From the NCBI GenBank assembly GCA_934569225.1, contig CAKTKC010000009.1, positions 1 through 64,000 of the forward strand: a stretch of DNA of 64,000 nucleotides. Reading direction: 5' to 3'. Of the stretch, positions 9,715 to 18,721 are shown piece by piece. The translations under genes were made by a program, and so were the position numbers. Position 1 is the first letter of the stretch. Each line of letters starts with the position of its first letter. The DNA is from an uncultured Oscillospiraceae bacterium (lineage in GTDB: Bacteria > Bacillota > Clostridia > Oscillospirales > Oscillospiraceae). A model generated the notes under the pieces. It saw nothing but the letters and a program-made list of their open reading frames with translations, did no database searches and was not told the DNA's origin.

Positions 9715-10928
9715 GCGTCGGCCTCTTTCTGTTCCTGACGCATCCGCGCCGGAGACTTGCCGTAGTATTTTTTGAAGCAGTAGCCGAAATAGCTCTGGTC
9801 GGCGTAGCCGCAGCGGCGCGCCACCTCGGCAATGCGGCTGTTGCCGCTCCACAGCAGCTTCAGCGCCACGTCCATCCGCTTCTGGATCAGCAGGTTCATG
9901 AAGGTGTCGCCGTAAAATTTCTTGATGTTCGCGCCCAGGTAATTGGCGCTGATGTGCAGCCGCTCGCTGACGGATTGCAGCGACAGCTCCTCGTCCATGT
10001 ATTCCTTCTCGATGATCTTCAGCGCCCGGGCGCAGAGCATGGCCATGTCGTCCCAGCCCCCGGCGGCGTACAGTCCGCCGCCTCTGCGGGCGATCTTCAG
10101 GGCTTCCATAGCTTCCAAATAGGCAGCGTGTCCCTCGCCGAGAGACCCGTACTCCTTGCTCAAGCCCGCCAGCGCTTCCCCGCCCCAGGCGCGGCGGGTG
10201 GCCTGCCGCAGCTCGTCCAATGACGCATACAGCCGCCCGAACCCGTTTATGGAGGCCAGCAGAAGCACCGTCCGGTCGCCGCTGGAAAATCCGCAGCAGG
10301 AAAACGCCCGGGAGAAAATCCGCTCCGCCATGGGAAGCAGCTCCGGGTGCGCCCCGTCGGGCAGACTGAACGCCGCCACCACGATATGCTCGTCCCCCCG
10401 GATTTCCATTCCGGCGCTTCGCAGGGATTCCGCCGCAGCCGACGGCTCCGGGCGGGCGTACTCGTCTAAGAGCATCGTAGCCGTGACCATCCGCAGCGCC
10501 TCCGCCCCGCCCTGGGGGCGGGTCAGACTGGCAAGACGCTTTTCGATTTTGTCGTGGATTTTCCGCAGCTCCTCCGTCAGCTCCGCCATGCTGATGGGCT
10601 TGAGAAGGTAGGCCACGATCTCGTCCTCGATCCCGGCCTTGGCGTACTCAAAATCGTCGTAACCGCTTAAGAACGCCACTTGCAGCAGCGGCTGGACGGC
10701 CTTCGCCTGTCTGGTGAGCGCCGTCCCGGAAATAAACGGCATCCGGATATCCGTCAGCAGGAAATCCGGCTGAAGCTCTTCCACCAGCTGCAACGCGTCC
10801 AGTCCGTTCCCGGCGCGCCCCACAAGACGGAACCCCAGGGACTCCCAGTCGATCAGCTGGCAGACGGCGCCCAGCAGCTCCGGCTCATCGTCCGCCACCA
10901 GAACGGTCAGCACCTGATGCTTTTCCAT
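9711..10928 (-). CDS. YesN-type response regulator with AraC DNA-binding domain
   Basis: This 405-residue cytoplasmic regulator has a receiver domain over residues 1-125 (VLVADDEPE at the N-terminus, phospho-acceptor Asp in LLTDIRMPFISG, Lys in YLLKPIS). A divergent central linker leads to a C-terminal AraC double helix-turn-helix ending IAEVARRCGYADQSYFGYCFKKYYGKSP. The start is the ATG at 10928 with GGAGGG upstream; an ATG 24 codons earlier has no ribosome site. It is the first gene of the regulator-kinase-binding protein operon. The likely target is the mglB promoter directly downstream of that operon. Confidence 0.9.
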   Translation of the reverse strand: MEKHQVLTVLVADDEPELLGAVCQLIDWESLGFRLVGRAGNGLDALQLVEELQPDFLLTDIRMPFISGTALTRQAKAVQPLLQVAFLSGYDDFEYAKAGIEDEIVAYLLKPISMAELTEELRKIHDKIEKRLASLTRPQGGAEALRMVTATMLLDEYARPEPSAAAESLRSAGMEIRGDEHIVVAAFSLPDGAHPELLPMAERIFSRAFSCCGFSSGDRTVLLLASINGFGRLYASLDELRQATRRAWGGEALAGLSKEYGSLGEGHAAYLEAMEALKIARRGGGLYAAGGWDDMAMLCARALKIIEKEYMDEELSLQSVSERLHISANYLGANIKKFYGDTFMNLLIQKRMDVALKLLWSGNSRIAEVARRCGYADQSYFGYCFKKYYGKSPARMRQEQKEADA

Positions 10929-10987
10929 GCTCAGCCCTCCATTCCTATTCTTGATTTGATTATAAAAGATTACTCCCAAAAACACAA

Positions 10988-11018
10988 GCCCGGAATGCAA
11001 AAATACAGCATTCCGGGC
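10988..11018 (-). terminator. intrinsic terminator of the HAD gene
   Basis: An 11-bp perfect stem (GCCCGGAATGC and its complement, 9-nt loop) is followed on the minus strand by TTGTGTTTTT. It ends the upstream hydrolase transcript before the response-regulator promoter region. Confidence 0.75.
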
Positions 11019-11130
11019 CTGTCTTCTCTTACCGTCCCATACTTTTCCTGCTTTTCCATGCGTTTCTTCGGATCGACAATACTCGGATTTGGCAGACGGT
11101 TCCTACCGGCTGCATCAGGGTTTTCCGGAA

Positions 11131-11982
11131 TCAGCCGCCCAGATTCGCAAGGAATTTGTGCTTCATTTCCGCACCGTATTCGGCATACTCGCCGGATTGG
11201 AATGCGGGGAAGCCGGCTGAGACGGCTTCATCCCAGCTTTCTTTCTCACGGTTAACGAGAATGGGAAAATAACGCACGCCGTTCTTCTCGGCGGCGTCGC
11301 AGTCACCGGGCGCATCACCCACCATAAGCACCTTGTCAGTCGCATAGCCAAACTTCAGCATAGCGGCAATGCAGGCCGCCTTTGAGCCAACATCCTGCGC
11401 CAGAACAATATCGGTGTACTCCAGAAGATGAAACTTGCTCCATTCCTCCTCAACAGCATCACGGTTGGCGGAGGAAACCATGGCCACGTCCGCGAACCGG
11501 TGGGCAGCGGCCAGACCTTCTTTAGCGCCGGCGTAGGGCGCCTTCATCTCTTCAGGCAGAGCCACGATGGCGGCATTGACGGCCTTTGACCACTCCAGCG
11601 CCTTGTTGAAAATCAGTCGGGCATCCGGATCGACGGCTTCAGCGGCTGCTTTGAGGATACCGTCGTTGCTCAGTGCCGGGGCGGTATCGGCCCAGTTGAC
11701 CAGCGCGTCTACTCCGGTAATCCCGGTGTACTTGTCATCAATTTCCTTCAGCGCCATGGCAAGACCCTTAAAGCGATTGATCCCCCGGGTCATGGAGAAC
11801 AGGTTGATCTCATTCCAGCGGTTTAGAATCTCCTCGCTCCATTCCTGCAATCCCCACTGGGCAACCATGCAGGGGCCAAAGCAGTGGAAATGCTTGCAGT
11901 TCATAGTGTCCATGACACAGCCGTCGGAGTCCACGCAGACCAGATAATCGTGTTTCTTTTCAAAGGATTCAAAAATAGACAT
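11131..11982 (-). CDS. HAD-superfamily hydrolase
   Basis: This 283-residue cytoplasmic HAD phosphatase-like protein has motif I (VCVDSDGCVMDTM) near residue 15, with the DxD nucleophile pair. Motif II lies in VAMVSSANRD, a Lys occurs in the DVGSKAACI region, and motif IV is VGDAPGDCDAA. A cap domain of about 120 residues lies between motifs I and II. The substrate cannot be told from sequence. The start at 11982 has AGAGGTG upstream. It stands alone between a terminator and a structured 5' leader. It is next to the AraC gene of the GH3 locus, so removal of phosphate from a sugar phosphate is possible but unproven. Confidence 0.8.
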   Translation of the reverse strand: MSIFESFEKKHDYLVCVDSDGCVMDTMNCKHFHCFGPCMVAQWGLQEWSEEILNRWNEINLFSMTRGINRFKGLAMALKEIDDKYTGITGVDALVNWADTAPALSNDGILKAAAEAVDPDARLIFNKALEWSKAVNAAIVALPEEMKAPYAGAKEGLAAAHRFADVAMVSSANRDAVEEEWSKFHLLEYTDIVLAQDVGSKAACIAAMLKFGYATDKVLMVGDAPGDCDAAEKNGVRYFPILVNREKESWDEAVSAGFPAFQSGEYAEYGAEMKHKFLANLGG

Positions 11983-12012
11983 AATGCACCTCTTTCTTGA
12001 TTTGTCAAAGAC

Positions 12013-12076
12013 ATCTGTCAGCCCTTCGGCTGCCGGAAAATGATTGGAGCCGGAAAACGCCGGACGGCTGACAGAT
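12013..12076 (-). promoter_or_regulatory. structured 5' leader of the HAD gene
   Basis: An 11-bp perfect inverted repeat (ATCTGTCAGCC / GGCTGACAGAT) closes a 42-nt interior containing three CCGG tetramers able to form nested hairpins. On the minus strand it ends about 30 bases before the hydrolase start codon. It fits no riboswitch class I can recall. It could be a cis-acting RNA element or a DNA operator. The remaining bases 12077-12297 show no gene. Confidence 0.4.
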
Positions 12077-12297
12077 ATCGTTGAACTGCCCGAAAGGATG
12101 CACGGCCAATGCCGCACCACCCCGGGCTTCATTTTGTGATCCATGCAGATGGATGCGCGTGCCTCTGCCCGCCGTTTTTCTCCGGGCGCGGATGCCTCTT
12201 TGCGGACAAAAGCGAGCCAACAAACGCTTCTACTTTTTCCCGCGCCGTCTTCCGGGGCAGCTTTACAAAAATGGGAACGTGTAATGCTTTTTGAGCC

Positions 12298-12317
12298 GAT
12301 CCTGTAAATACAGGATC
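12298..12317 (-). terminator. small hairpin after the AraC gene
   Basis: GATCCTGTA and TACAGGATC pair perfectly around AA, 10 bases past the AraC stop codon. The following T run is poor in both directions, so termination would be weak. Confidence 0.4.
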
Positions 12318-12327
12318 AGCTTTCTCA

Positions 12328-13191
12328 CTATACGGAAATGGTTTGCATCTGCGCAATCTCATCGGTAGGGGCAGCACCGAACGTTTTTTTATAGGCTCTG
12401 TAGAACGACGAGTAGTCCGCAAAGCCGCAGCACAAAGCGGCCTCCGTTGCGGAGAGGCCCTTCTGAATCAGGGACTTGGCATACACGCACTTCTGCGTCC
12501 TTACATAAGCCATAACCGGGGTCTGCAGATATTCGGAGACATGGTTCTGGACGGCAGATCTGGACATATGGACATTCTGACAGATATCATCCAGAGAATG
12601 GATCGTGGCAAGATTGCCGTGAATGTAAGAAATAATGCATTCTGCGGCGTGGGGAATATGGTCTGCCTGCCGGCGCTTGTCCTGAATGTTGCACAGGAAA
12701 GCCAGAATAATTTGCAGCTGATTGACCAGAACCTCCTTCGGGATTCCCTCTGCCAGATCGCGGTAGTAGGTATCCACCTGCAGGATCTCCTCGGACAGGC
12801 GGGTTCCGGGAATGCAGTACGCATGATCCAACGTGCCGAGAATTTCCCGGTTCCTGGGCGGCAGATCCTTGTCGGAAAAGTGAATCACAATCCGTTCCAG
12901 CCGCTTGCTTGAGTTAACCAGCATTGCGTGATACTCGCCAGGCTTGATAATCATCAACGTATGCGGCTGCAGGGAATAGCGGTTCTGCTCAATCCGGTAG
13001 TCCGCATCCCCTCTGAGAAAATACAGCAGCTCATAGCAGATATGATAGTGCAGACCCAGTGTTTCTATGCCGACCGGAGGCAGCAACTCATCTGCGTGCC
13101 GAAAAACATATTGGGCGTCATCCGCGGCATCCAGCGCAACGGGCATGTCTGAATCGCGGGAATCCCAGACGTCGCTGATATGATAATTCAT
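12328..13191 (-). CDS. AraC-family transcriptional regulator
   Basis: This 287-residue regulator has an N-terminal cupin-type sensor (HYHICYELLYFLRGDADYRI, HTLMIIKPGEYHAM) and a C-terminal AraC helix-turn-helix pair (HSLDDICQNVHMSRSAV and ATEAALCCGFADYSSFYRAYKKTFG). It is transcribed divergently from the binding-protein/GH3 locus, with a 245-bp shared control region carrying two spaced ATTGCAAT copies. The natural inference is that it senses the imported glycoside, or a product of it, and activates the plus-strand locus. Confidence 0.88.
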   Translation of the reverse strand: MNYHISDVWDSRDSDMPVALDAADDAQYVFRHADELLPPVGIETLGLHYHICYELLYFLRGDADYRIEQNRYSLQPHTLMIIKPGEYHAMLVNSSKRLERIVIHFSDKDLPPRNREILGTLDHAYCIPGTRLSEEILQVDTYYRDLAEGIPKEVLVNQLQIILAFLCNIQDKRRQADHIPHAAECIISYIHGNLATIHSLDDICQNVHMSRSAVQNHVSEYLQTPVMAYVRTQKCVYAKSLIQKGLSATEAALCCGFADYSSFYRAYKKTFGAAPTDEIAQMQTISV

Positions 13192-13276
13192 AATTCCTCC
13201 CTGCTGGGCAAACTATCCAACGAAAGAACAAAATCGATAATGGAATCTGGTCATAATTATAGCAGCAAATAATCAA

Positions 13277-13306
13277 ATTGCAATGCTTTTTTGAAAGAAT
13301 TGCAAT
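13277..13306 (+). promoter_or_regulatory. twin ATTGCAAT operator in the AraC/ABC control region
   Basis: The 8-bp palindrome ATTGCAAT occurs at 13277-13284 and 13299-13306. The copies start 22 bp apart, about two helical turns, as expected for AraC-family tandem sites. A -10-like TATTGT at 13329-13334 lies 22 bp beyond the second copy, and no good -35 is present. This fits an activator overlapping the -35 region. Confidence 0.5.
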
Positions 13307-13436
13307 ATACTTTTTCCGCATTCTTTGCTATTGTATAGGCAGCAGATGGCAAAAGTATCAAATCACATAAAAATCAGTATATAATTTTGTTTAATCTGCA
13401 CAGTTCCAAAAATGAACGACAGAAAGGAAACCAAAA

Positions 13437-14453
13437 ATGAAAAAGTTTATCGCAATCCTGATGTGTCTGGCAATGGTACTTGCGCTGGCCGCCTGCGGCA
13501 GCAAGAGCGAGGCTCCTGCAAGCAGCACCGCCCCTGCAAACAACGATGCCCCCGCCGATACCACCACTTCCGCTGAAGGCCCGAAGGCCAAGATCGGTGC
13601 GTGCGTTATGAGCCTTTCCTACGATTTCCAGACAAAAATGTGCAACGGCATTCAGCGTGCCGCCGATGAGAATGGCTACGAGGCCATGATCTACGACTAC
13701 AACGCGGACAACGAGCAGATGCTTACCGGCCTTGACACCCTGAAGACCTCCGGCGTTAAAGCAATGTACGGTCTGTTCACTGCGCCCCAGGCCGCAACGC
13801 CCTTCATGCAGGAAAACCCCGAAATCGGCGTTCTGACTCAGGGTGCGCAGGTTGAGGGCTGCCAGGCCTGGACGGTAAACGACTATGTCAAGCTGGGCGA
13901 GCAGTTCGTCGAATCTCTGGACAAGCACGTCCAGGAGAAGGGCGTTACCGGCGGCAACATCGCTGCTCTGTGGCTGGAGAACTGCCAGAACCCCGACAAC
14001 GACTACTATCAGGCCAAGAAGGACATTGAGGCCCAGATCACCGCATGGTGCGACGCGCACGAGGGCTTCAACTACGTCCACAGCGAGTATTATCCCAAGG
14101 ATGATGAGGATGGCTCCAACATGACCGCACAGATCATGAACGCCGACCCCGACGCAAAGTTCTTCTTCTGCTTCAACAACGGCTACGGCATTGCTGCCGC
14201 CAACGAGATTTCCTCCGCCGTTCCCGACGCTTCCGAGTACTTTGTCTTTACCTCTGAAGGCGACGACGAGGTCATGCGCCTGATTGCCAGCGGCACCAGC
14301 CCCCTGCGCGCCTGCGCTTATGCAAATATTGAAGAGTCCGGCTACAATGTCGGCCTGCAGCTGATCAACTGGATTGAGAACGGCGTCATGGAGAACGTAC
14401 CCGTTGCCAAGGATCTGGTCACCATCGACAACGTGGCGAATTACATCAAGTAA
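13437..14453 (+). CDS. sugar-type ABC transporter substrate-binding lipoprotein
   Basis: This 338-residue secreted lipoprotein has a signal with lipobox LAAC (Cys near residue 20) and a Ser/Pro/Ala-rich linker to about residue 50. A ribose-binding-like periplasmic fold follows (KIGACVMSLSYDFQTKMCNGI, FCFNNGYGIAAANEI). AAAGGAAA precedes the ATG. It is followed after 29 bp by a matching ATPase and then a permease. The ligand is unknown. The GH3 genes downstream suggest a glycoside or small oligosaccharide. Confidence 0.9.
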   Translation: MKKFIAILMCLAMVLALAACGSKSEAPASSTAPANNDAPADTTTSAEGPKAKIGACVMSLSYDFQTKMCNGIQRAADENGYEAMIYDYNADNEQMLTGLDTLKTSGVKAMYGLFTAPQAATPFMQENPEIGVLTQGAQVEGCQAWTVNDYVKLGEQFVESLDKHVQEKGVTGGNIAALWLENCQNPDNDYYQAKKDIEAQITAWCDAHEGFNYVHSEYYPKDDEDGSNMTAQIMNADPDAKFFFCFNNGYGIAAANEISSAVPDASEYFVFTSEGDDEVMRLIASGTSPLRACAYANIEESGYNVGLQLINWIENGVMENVPVAKDLVTIDNVANYIK

Positions 14454-14482
14454 TCGCCACCCGAGCGCGAAAGGAAAGTGCC

Positions 14483-15970
14483 ATGGGTAAGACTGTACTG
14501 TCCCTGAAAGGACTCGGCAAATCTTTTCCGGGTGTCCGCGCGTTGCATAATGTAAGTTTTTCTCTGGAGGAGGGCGAGGTTCTCGCCCTCCTTGGTGAGA
14601 ACGGCGCGGGGAAATCCACCCTGATCAAGTGCCTTACGGGAGCAAATGTTCCGTCGGAGGGCACGATTGAACTTTTTGGGAAGGAATACCCTTCCATTCC
14701 CCCGATTCTGGCAAGAAAAAGCGGCGTCAGCGCCGTTTATCAGGAATTCAATCTGGTGCCGGATCTGCCCATTGTGGAGAATGTCTTCATGGGCAATAAT
14801 CCCGGCAAAGGCATTCTGGTTGACTACAGGCAGATGCTTCGGCGGTGCAGAGAGGTTTTTGACTCCTTCGGCATCGATATCGATCCCACCGCAAATGTCA
14901 GCACACTGTCTCCTGCCATGATGCAGATCGTTGAAATCGCCAAGGCGATCATGCTGAATCTGAAAGTACTGATTCTGGATGAGCCCACGGCGCCGCTGAC
15001 ACAGAAAGAAACGGAGATTCTGTTCAGGATCATCCGGGAACAGAAGGCCAAAGGAACCGCTTTTATTTATGTTTCTCACCGTCTGGAGGAAATCTTTGCG
15101 ATCTGCGACCGGGCGGTGATCCTTCGTGACGGCGAAATGGTTGGCCAGACGCTGATCAAGGACACCTCCCGCGGGGAAGTGATCCGTATTATGATCGGCC
15201 GTGAATTGAGCAATTACTATCCCGAGCATGTTTCCAAGGCTACCGACGAAGTCCTGCTGAAGTTGGAAAACCTCTGCGGCAACGGCGCGGAGAATGTCTC
15301 TCTGGAGCTTCACAGAGGTGAAATTCTGGGTGTCGCCGGGCTTGTGGGCGCCGGCCGCACGGAGTTGATGAACGTCGTCTTCTCCAACGTGCCAAAAACC
15401 TCCGGCAAGATCTTCGTGGACGGCAGGGAGTATACCGGCAGGCATCCGTGGGATGCCATTAAAAGCGGCATTGTTTATCTGCCGGAGGATCGGAAACGGC
15501 TGGGATTGTTGATGGATAAGAGCATTGCCGTAAACACCACGCTGGCAAGCATCAAGAAGTTCTGCCGGTTCGGCGTGATCAACAGTAAAAAGGAAAAAGA
15601 ATGCATTAAGCATTACTGCGATAAGCTGGCGGTCAAAACTACGGACTATGAAAAGGAAGTTCAGCATCTGTCCGGCGGCAACCAGCAGAAAGTAATCGTG
15701 GGTAAGTGGCTTGCCACCGACAGCGATATTATTATCTTTGACGAACCTACCCGCGGCATTGACGTTGGCACCAAGCATGAGATTTATGAAATTATCAACC
15801 AGCTGGCGGACGAGGGACATGCCATTATCATGGTTTCCTCCGAGTTTGAGGAACTGATCGGCGTTGCCGACCGGATCGTGGTCATGTCAGAAGGAAAACT
15901 CGTAGGCGAGGTAGCAAAAGACCGGTTCAACAAAGAACTCCTGCTGGATATGGCTTCCGGCGACAGATAA
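14483..15970 (+). CDS. sugar ABC transporter ATPase, RbsA-type
   Basis: This 495-residue tandem ABC ATPase has Walker [10 protein letters not shown] near residue 38, first-domain signature LSPAMMQIVEIAKA and Walker B LILDEPTAPL. The second domain has the degenerate loop GLVGAGRTE, signature LSGGNQQKV and Walker [12 protein letters not shown]. It is the energy module for the transporter formed with the flanking binding protein and permease. It is about the same length as MglA but clearly diverged from it, so it is an ancient paralogue and not a recent duplicate. Confidence 0.92.
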   Translation: MGKTVLSLKGLGKSFPGVRALHNVSFSLEEGEVLALLGENGAGKSTLIKCLTGANVPSEGTIELFGKEYPSIPPILARKSGVSAVYQEFNLVPDLPIVENVFMGNNPGKGILVDYRQMLRRCREVFDSFGIDIDPTANVSTLSPAMMQIVEIAKAIMLNLKVLILDEPTAPLTQKETEILFRIIREQKAKGTAFIYVSHRLEEIFAICDRAVILRDGEMVGQTLIKDTSRGEVIRIMIGRELSNYYPEHVSKATDEVLLKLENLCGNGAENVSLELHRGEILGVAGLVGAGRTELMNVVFSNVPKTSGKIFVDGREYTGRHPWDAIKSGIVYLPEDRKRLGLLMDKSIAVNTTLASIKKFCRFGVINSKKEKECIKHYCDKLAVKTTDYEKEVQHLSGGNQQKVIVGKWLATDSDIIIFDEPTRGIDVGTKHEIYEIINQLADEGHAIIMVSSEFEELIGVADRIVVMSEGKLVGEVAKDRFNKELLLDMASGDR

Positions 15971-15985
15971 AGAGGTGCTTGTAAT

Positions 15986-16948
15986 ATGAAAAATACGCTC
16001 AGCAGGGGCAAGGATATTGTCAGCAAATCCAGTGCCCAGATCATTCTTATCGGTTTGGTTATTTATTTTGGGCTGGAATGCGGGCCCGTGTTCTTTTCCG
16101 CCAACAATCTGATTTCCATCGTTCGTCAGGTTACGACCATGGGCATTGCCGCTCTTGGCATTTCCTTCCTGATGATTACGGGCAATCTGGACTTCTCTAC
16201 CGGCCAGGTATACGCTTTTGTGGGGACCCTGGCAACCTTCCTGTATGCGGCAGGCGTTCCCATCGGCATTGCGATGCTGGCCGGCGTTGTGGGCGCCGTG
16301 CTGATCTTCTGCCTGACCTGTTTCGTCTCCATCAAATTCAAGATTGGCCGTCTTGTGATCTCCATGGCTGTCGGCACTGCCGTCAGCGGCCTGAGCTGCA
16401 TTATCGCAGGCAATAAGACCCTGTACGGTCTGCCCGACTCCATCAAGTGGCTGGGGCAGGGCTATGTGCTCAATGTAATTCCCATTTCCACCATCATTTT
16501 CCTAGTTCTGGCGCTGATTGTCTCCTTTATCTTCCGCAGGACCTATCTGGGCCGTTATCTGTTCGCCGTGGGCGGCAGTGACGATGTTGCCCGGCTGTCC
16601 GGTATCAACGTCAACCAGATCAAATACCTTTCCAGCATCATTGCCGGCGTTCTCGTGGGTTTTGCCGGTCTGGTCTGCATGTCCCGTACCTTCTCCGGCA
16701 GCCCCTACGCAGGCGGCTCTCTGTCCACGGACGTCATCTCTTCCGCGGTTCTCGGCGGTGTGTCCGTCTCCGGCGGCACCGGCAAAACCTCCGGTATTGT
16801 TACAGGCGTTCTGATCATCGGCACGCTGTCCGTTGGCCTGAACATGATGGGCATGAATTCCAACTCTCAAGATATTTTCAAGGGCGCCGCTCTGCTGCTT
16901 GCCGTCGTTCTGGATGCGATATCCAAGAAGCGCTCCGCAAAGGCCTGA
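15986..16948 (+). CDS. sugar ABC transporter permease, RbsC-type
   Basis: This 320-residue membrane protein of the RbsC family has about eight to ten hydrophobic segments, starting QIILIGLVIYFGLE near residue 13. It carries the family blocks GNLDFSTGQVYAFVG and SSAVLGGVSVSGGTGKTSG. AGAGGTG lies upstream of the ATG, which is 15 bp after the ATPase stop. It completes the importer. It is followed closely by GH3 and lactonase genes, which suggests that the imported compound is processed in the cytoplasm. Confidence 0.9.
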   Translation: MKNTLSRGKDIVSKSSAQIILIGLVIYFGLECGPVFFSANNLISIVRQVTTMGIAALGISFLMITGNLDFSTGQVYAFVGTLATFLYAAGVPIGIAMLAGVVGAVLIFCLTCFVSIKFKIGRLVISMAVGTAVSGLSCIIAGNKTLYGLPDSIKWLGQGYVLNVIPISTIIFLVLALIVSFIFRRTYLGRYLFAVGGSDDVARLSGINVNQIKYLSSIIAGVLVGFAGLVCMSRTFSGSPYAGGSLSTDVISSAVLGGVSVSGGTGKTSGIVTGVLIIGTLSVGLNMMGMNSNSQDIFKGAALLLAVVLDAISKKRSAKA

Positions 16949-16970
16949 ATGGGAAAAGGAGAATATGCGC

Positions 16971-18698
16971 ATGGTAGATTTGAAGGCAAAGCCTTTTTAT
17001 TTGACGGACGAGGATATCGCCTGGGTGACGGACACCCTTGCGAGCCTTTCCGAGGAGGAAAAGCTGGGGCAGCTCTTCTTCGACCTGAGTGAAGATGGCC
17101 CCGATGAAGAATACATCCGTGACCGGGTCGCAAAGGCCCATATGGGCGGTCTCCGTTACATGAACCGCAGCCCGGAAGAGACAAAAGAACATAATCGGCT
17201 GTATCAGAAATATTCCAGAGTTCCGCTGCTGATTTGCGCCAATCTGGAGGCCGGCGGCAACGGTGGCTGTCTGGGCGGCACCCGGGTAGGCGACCCAATT
17301 AAGCTAGCTGCAACCGGCAATCCGGAATACGCCTACCAGCAGGGGCTCATCGGTGCAGTCGAGGGCGGTGCTGTTGGCTGCCGGGGAACGTTCTCCCCCG
17401 TAGTGGATATCCCCACCAACTGGCAAAACTCTGCCGTGGCAACTCGCTCTTTCAGCGATCAGGCGCAGACGGTTATTGATTTCGCGGTTGCCAATATGAA
17501 GGGAATTCAGGCCGCCGGTCTTGCCGCTACCGCCAAGCACTTCCCCGGTGACGGCGTGGACGAGCGAGATCAGCATTACAGCAACTCCGTCAACACGCTG
17601 TCCAAAGAGCAGTGGGACGCCACCTTTGGCCGGGTTTACCAGGCCATGATCGATGCGGGCGTGGAAATGGTAATGGCCGGCCACATTATGCAGCCCGCCT
17701 ATCAGAAATACTTCAATCCCGGCATGACCGAACAGAACGTTCTGCCTGCCTCCCTGTGCAGGGAGCTGCTGACGGATCTTCTTCGCAAACAGCTGGGCTT
17801 TAACGGCCTGATCGTCTCCGACGCAAGCCATATGGTGGGAATGACCAGCCATATGAAGCGCAGCGAAATGTTGCCGACGGCACTGAACGCCGGCATCGAC
17901 ATGATCCTCTATTTCAATGATGTGGATGAAGATCTGGACTATCTGCGCAAGGCGCTTGAAAACGGTACGCTCACATGGCAGCGTATTGACGAGGCACTGA
18001 CCCGGATCCTTGGCATGAAGGCGCATCTGGGGCTGCACAAAGATCGATACACCGATGGAGATCTGTCCGTGGTGGGCTGCGAGGCACACCGGAAGGTTGC
18101 CGCCGAGGTCAGCGACAGGGGAATTACTCTGGCGAAGCACACGGGAGAAAACATCTTCCCCATTACGCCGGATAAGTACCGCAAGATTATGCTGATGCCC
18201 GTGAACACCCCTGCCTCCGAGTTTTCCAGGCTCACCGGCAACACCTGCAAATCCACGCAGGTCGCCGAGGCTCTGCGGGACAGGCTCAATGCCCTCGGCT
18301 TTCAGGCGGAGCTGTTTGTGTCCCCTCTGAAAAACATTGGTAAGCTACGCAGCGCCTATGACTACAAGAGCGCCATCGGAGAATTTACGGAAAAACACGA
18401 TCTGGTTATCACCATCGCGGACGTGCCTCCCATGGGCGTGACCCAGCGGCTAAGCTGGGATACTCCTAAGGGCGGCTTTGAAGTGCCCTGGTACGTCAAC
18501 GAACTTCCGGTTATTTTTGTATCCGTGTGCAGCCCCTTCCATCTGGCGGACGTGCCCCAGATCAAGAACCTGATCAACTGCTATGACGCCCAGCCCAACA
18601 CGCTGGATGCGTTGGTGCAAAAGCTGACCGGCCGTTCTCCGTTCCTGGGGAAGAGCCCCGTGGATGTCTTCTGCGGAAAAATCGATACCCGTAAATAA
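16971..18698 (+). CDS. glycoside hydrolase family 3 protein, NagZ-like catalytic loop
   Basis: This GH3 protein of about 575 residues has no signal peptide and so should be cytoplasmic. The barrel domain (about 1-360) shows KHFPGDGVDERDQHY, whose D-x-H resembles the Asp-His acid/base pair of NagZ-type enzymes. LIVSDASHM carries the likely nucleophile Asp. A C-terminal alpha/beta domain follows (about 370-575). ATGs at 16965 and 16971 are both possible: the second has AGGAG nine bases upstream, while the first aligns with the start of the GH3 at 38591. Substrate class (beta-N-acetylglucosaminide or another beta-glycoside) is inference. Confidence 0.85.
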   Translation: MVDLKAKPFYLTDEDIAWVTDTLASLSEEEKLGQLFFDLSEDGPDEEYIRDRVAKAHMGGLRYMNRSPEETKEHNRLYQKYSRVPLLICANLEAGGNGGCLGGTRVGDPIKLAATGNPEYAYQQGLIGAVEGGAVGCRGTFSPVVDIPTNWQNSAVATRSFSDQAQTVIDFAVANMKGIQAAGLAATAKHFPGDGVDERDQHYSNSVNTLSKEQWDATFGRVYQAMIDAGVEMVMAGHIMQPAYQKYFNPGMTEQNVLPASLCRELLTDLLRKQLGFNGLIVSDASHMVGMTSHMKRSEMLPTALNAGIDMILYFNDVDEDLDYLRKALENGTLTWQRIDEALTRILGMKAHLGLHKDRYTDGDLSVVGCEAHRKVAAEVSDRGITLAKHTGENIFPITPDKYRKIMLMPVNTPASEFSRLTGNTCKSTQVAEALRDRLNALGFQAELFVSPLKNIGKLRSAYDYKSAIGEFTEKHDLVITIADVPPMGVTQRLSWDTPKGGFEVPWYVNELPVIFVSVCSPFHLADVPQIKNLINCYDAQPNTLDALVQKLTGRSPFLGKSPVDVFCGKIDTRK

Positions 18699-18721
18699 AT
18701 CTCCCTGGGAGGTAGACTATT

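Noticed and set aside
12013-12076. Known riboswitch (glycine, purine, SAM or preQ1 type)
   Set aside because: None of the conserved cores of those classes that I can recall is present; only a closing stem and CCGG repeats are visible.
14441-15820. 459-codon minus-strand frame opposite the ABC ATPase
   Set aside because: It is the complement of a well-supported ABC ATPase with all motifs and shows no independent evidence.
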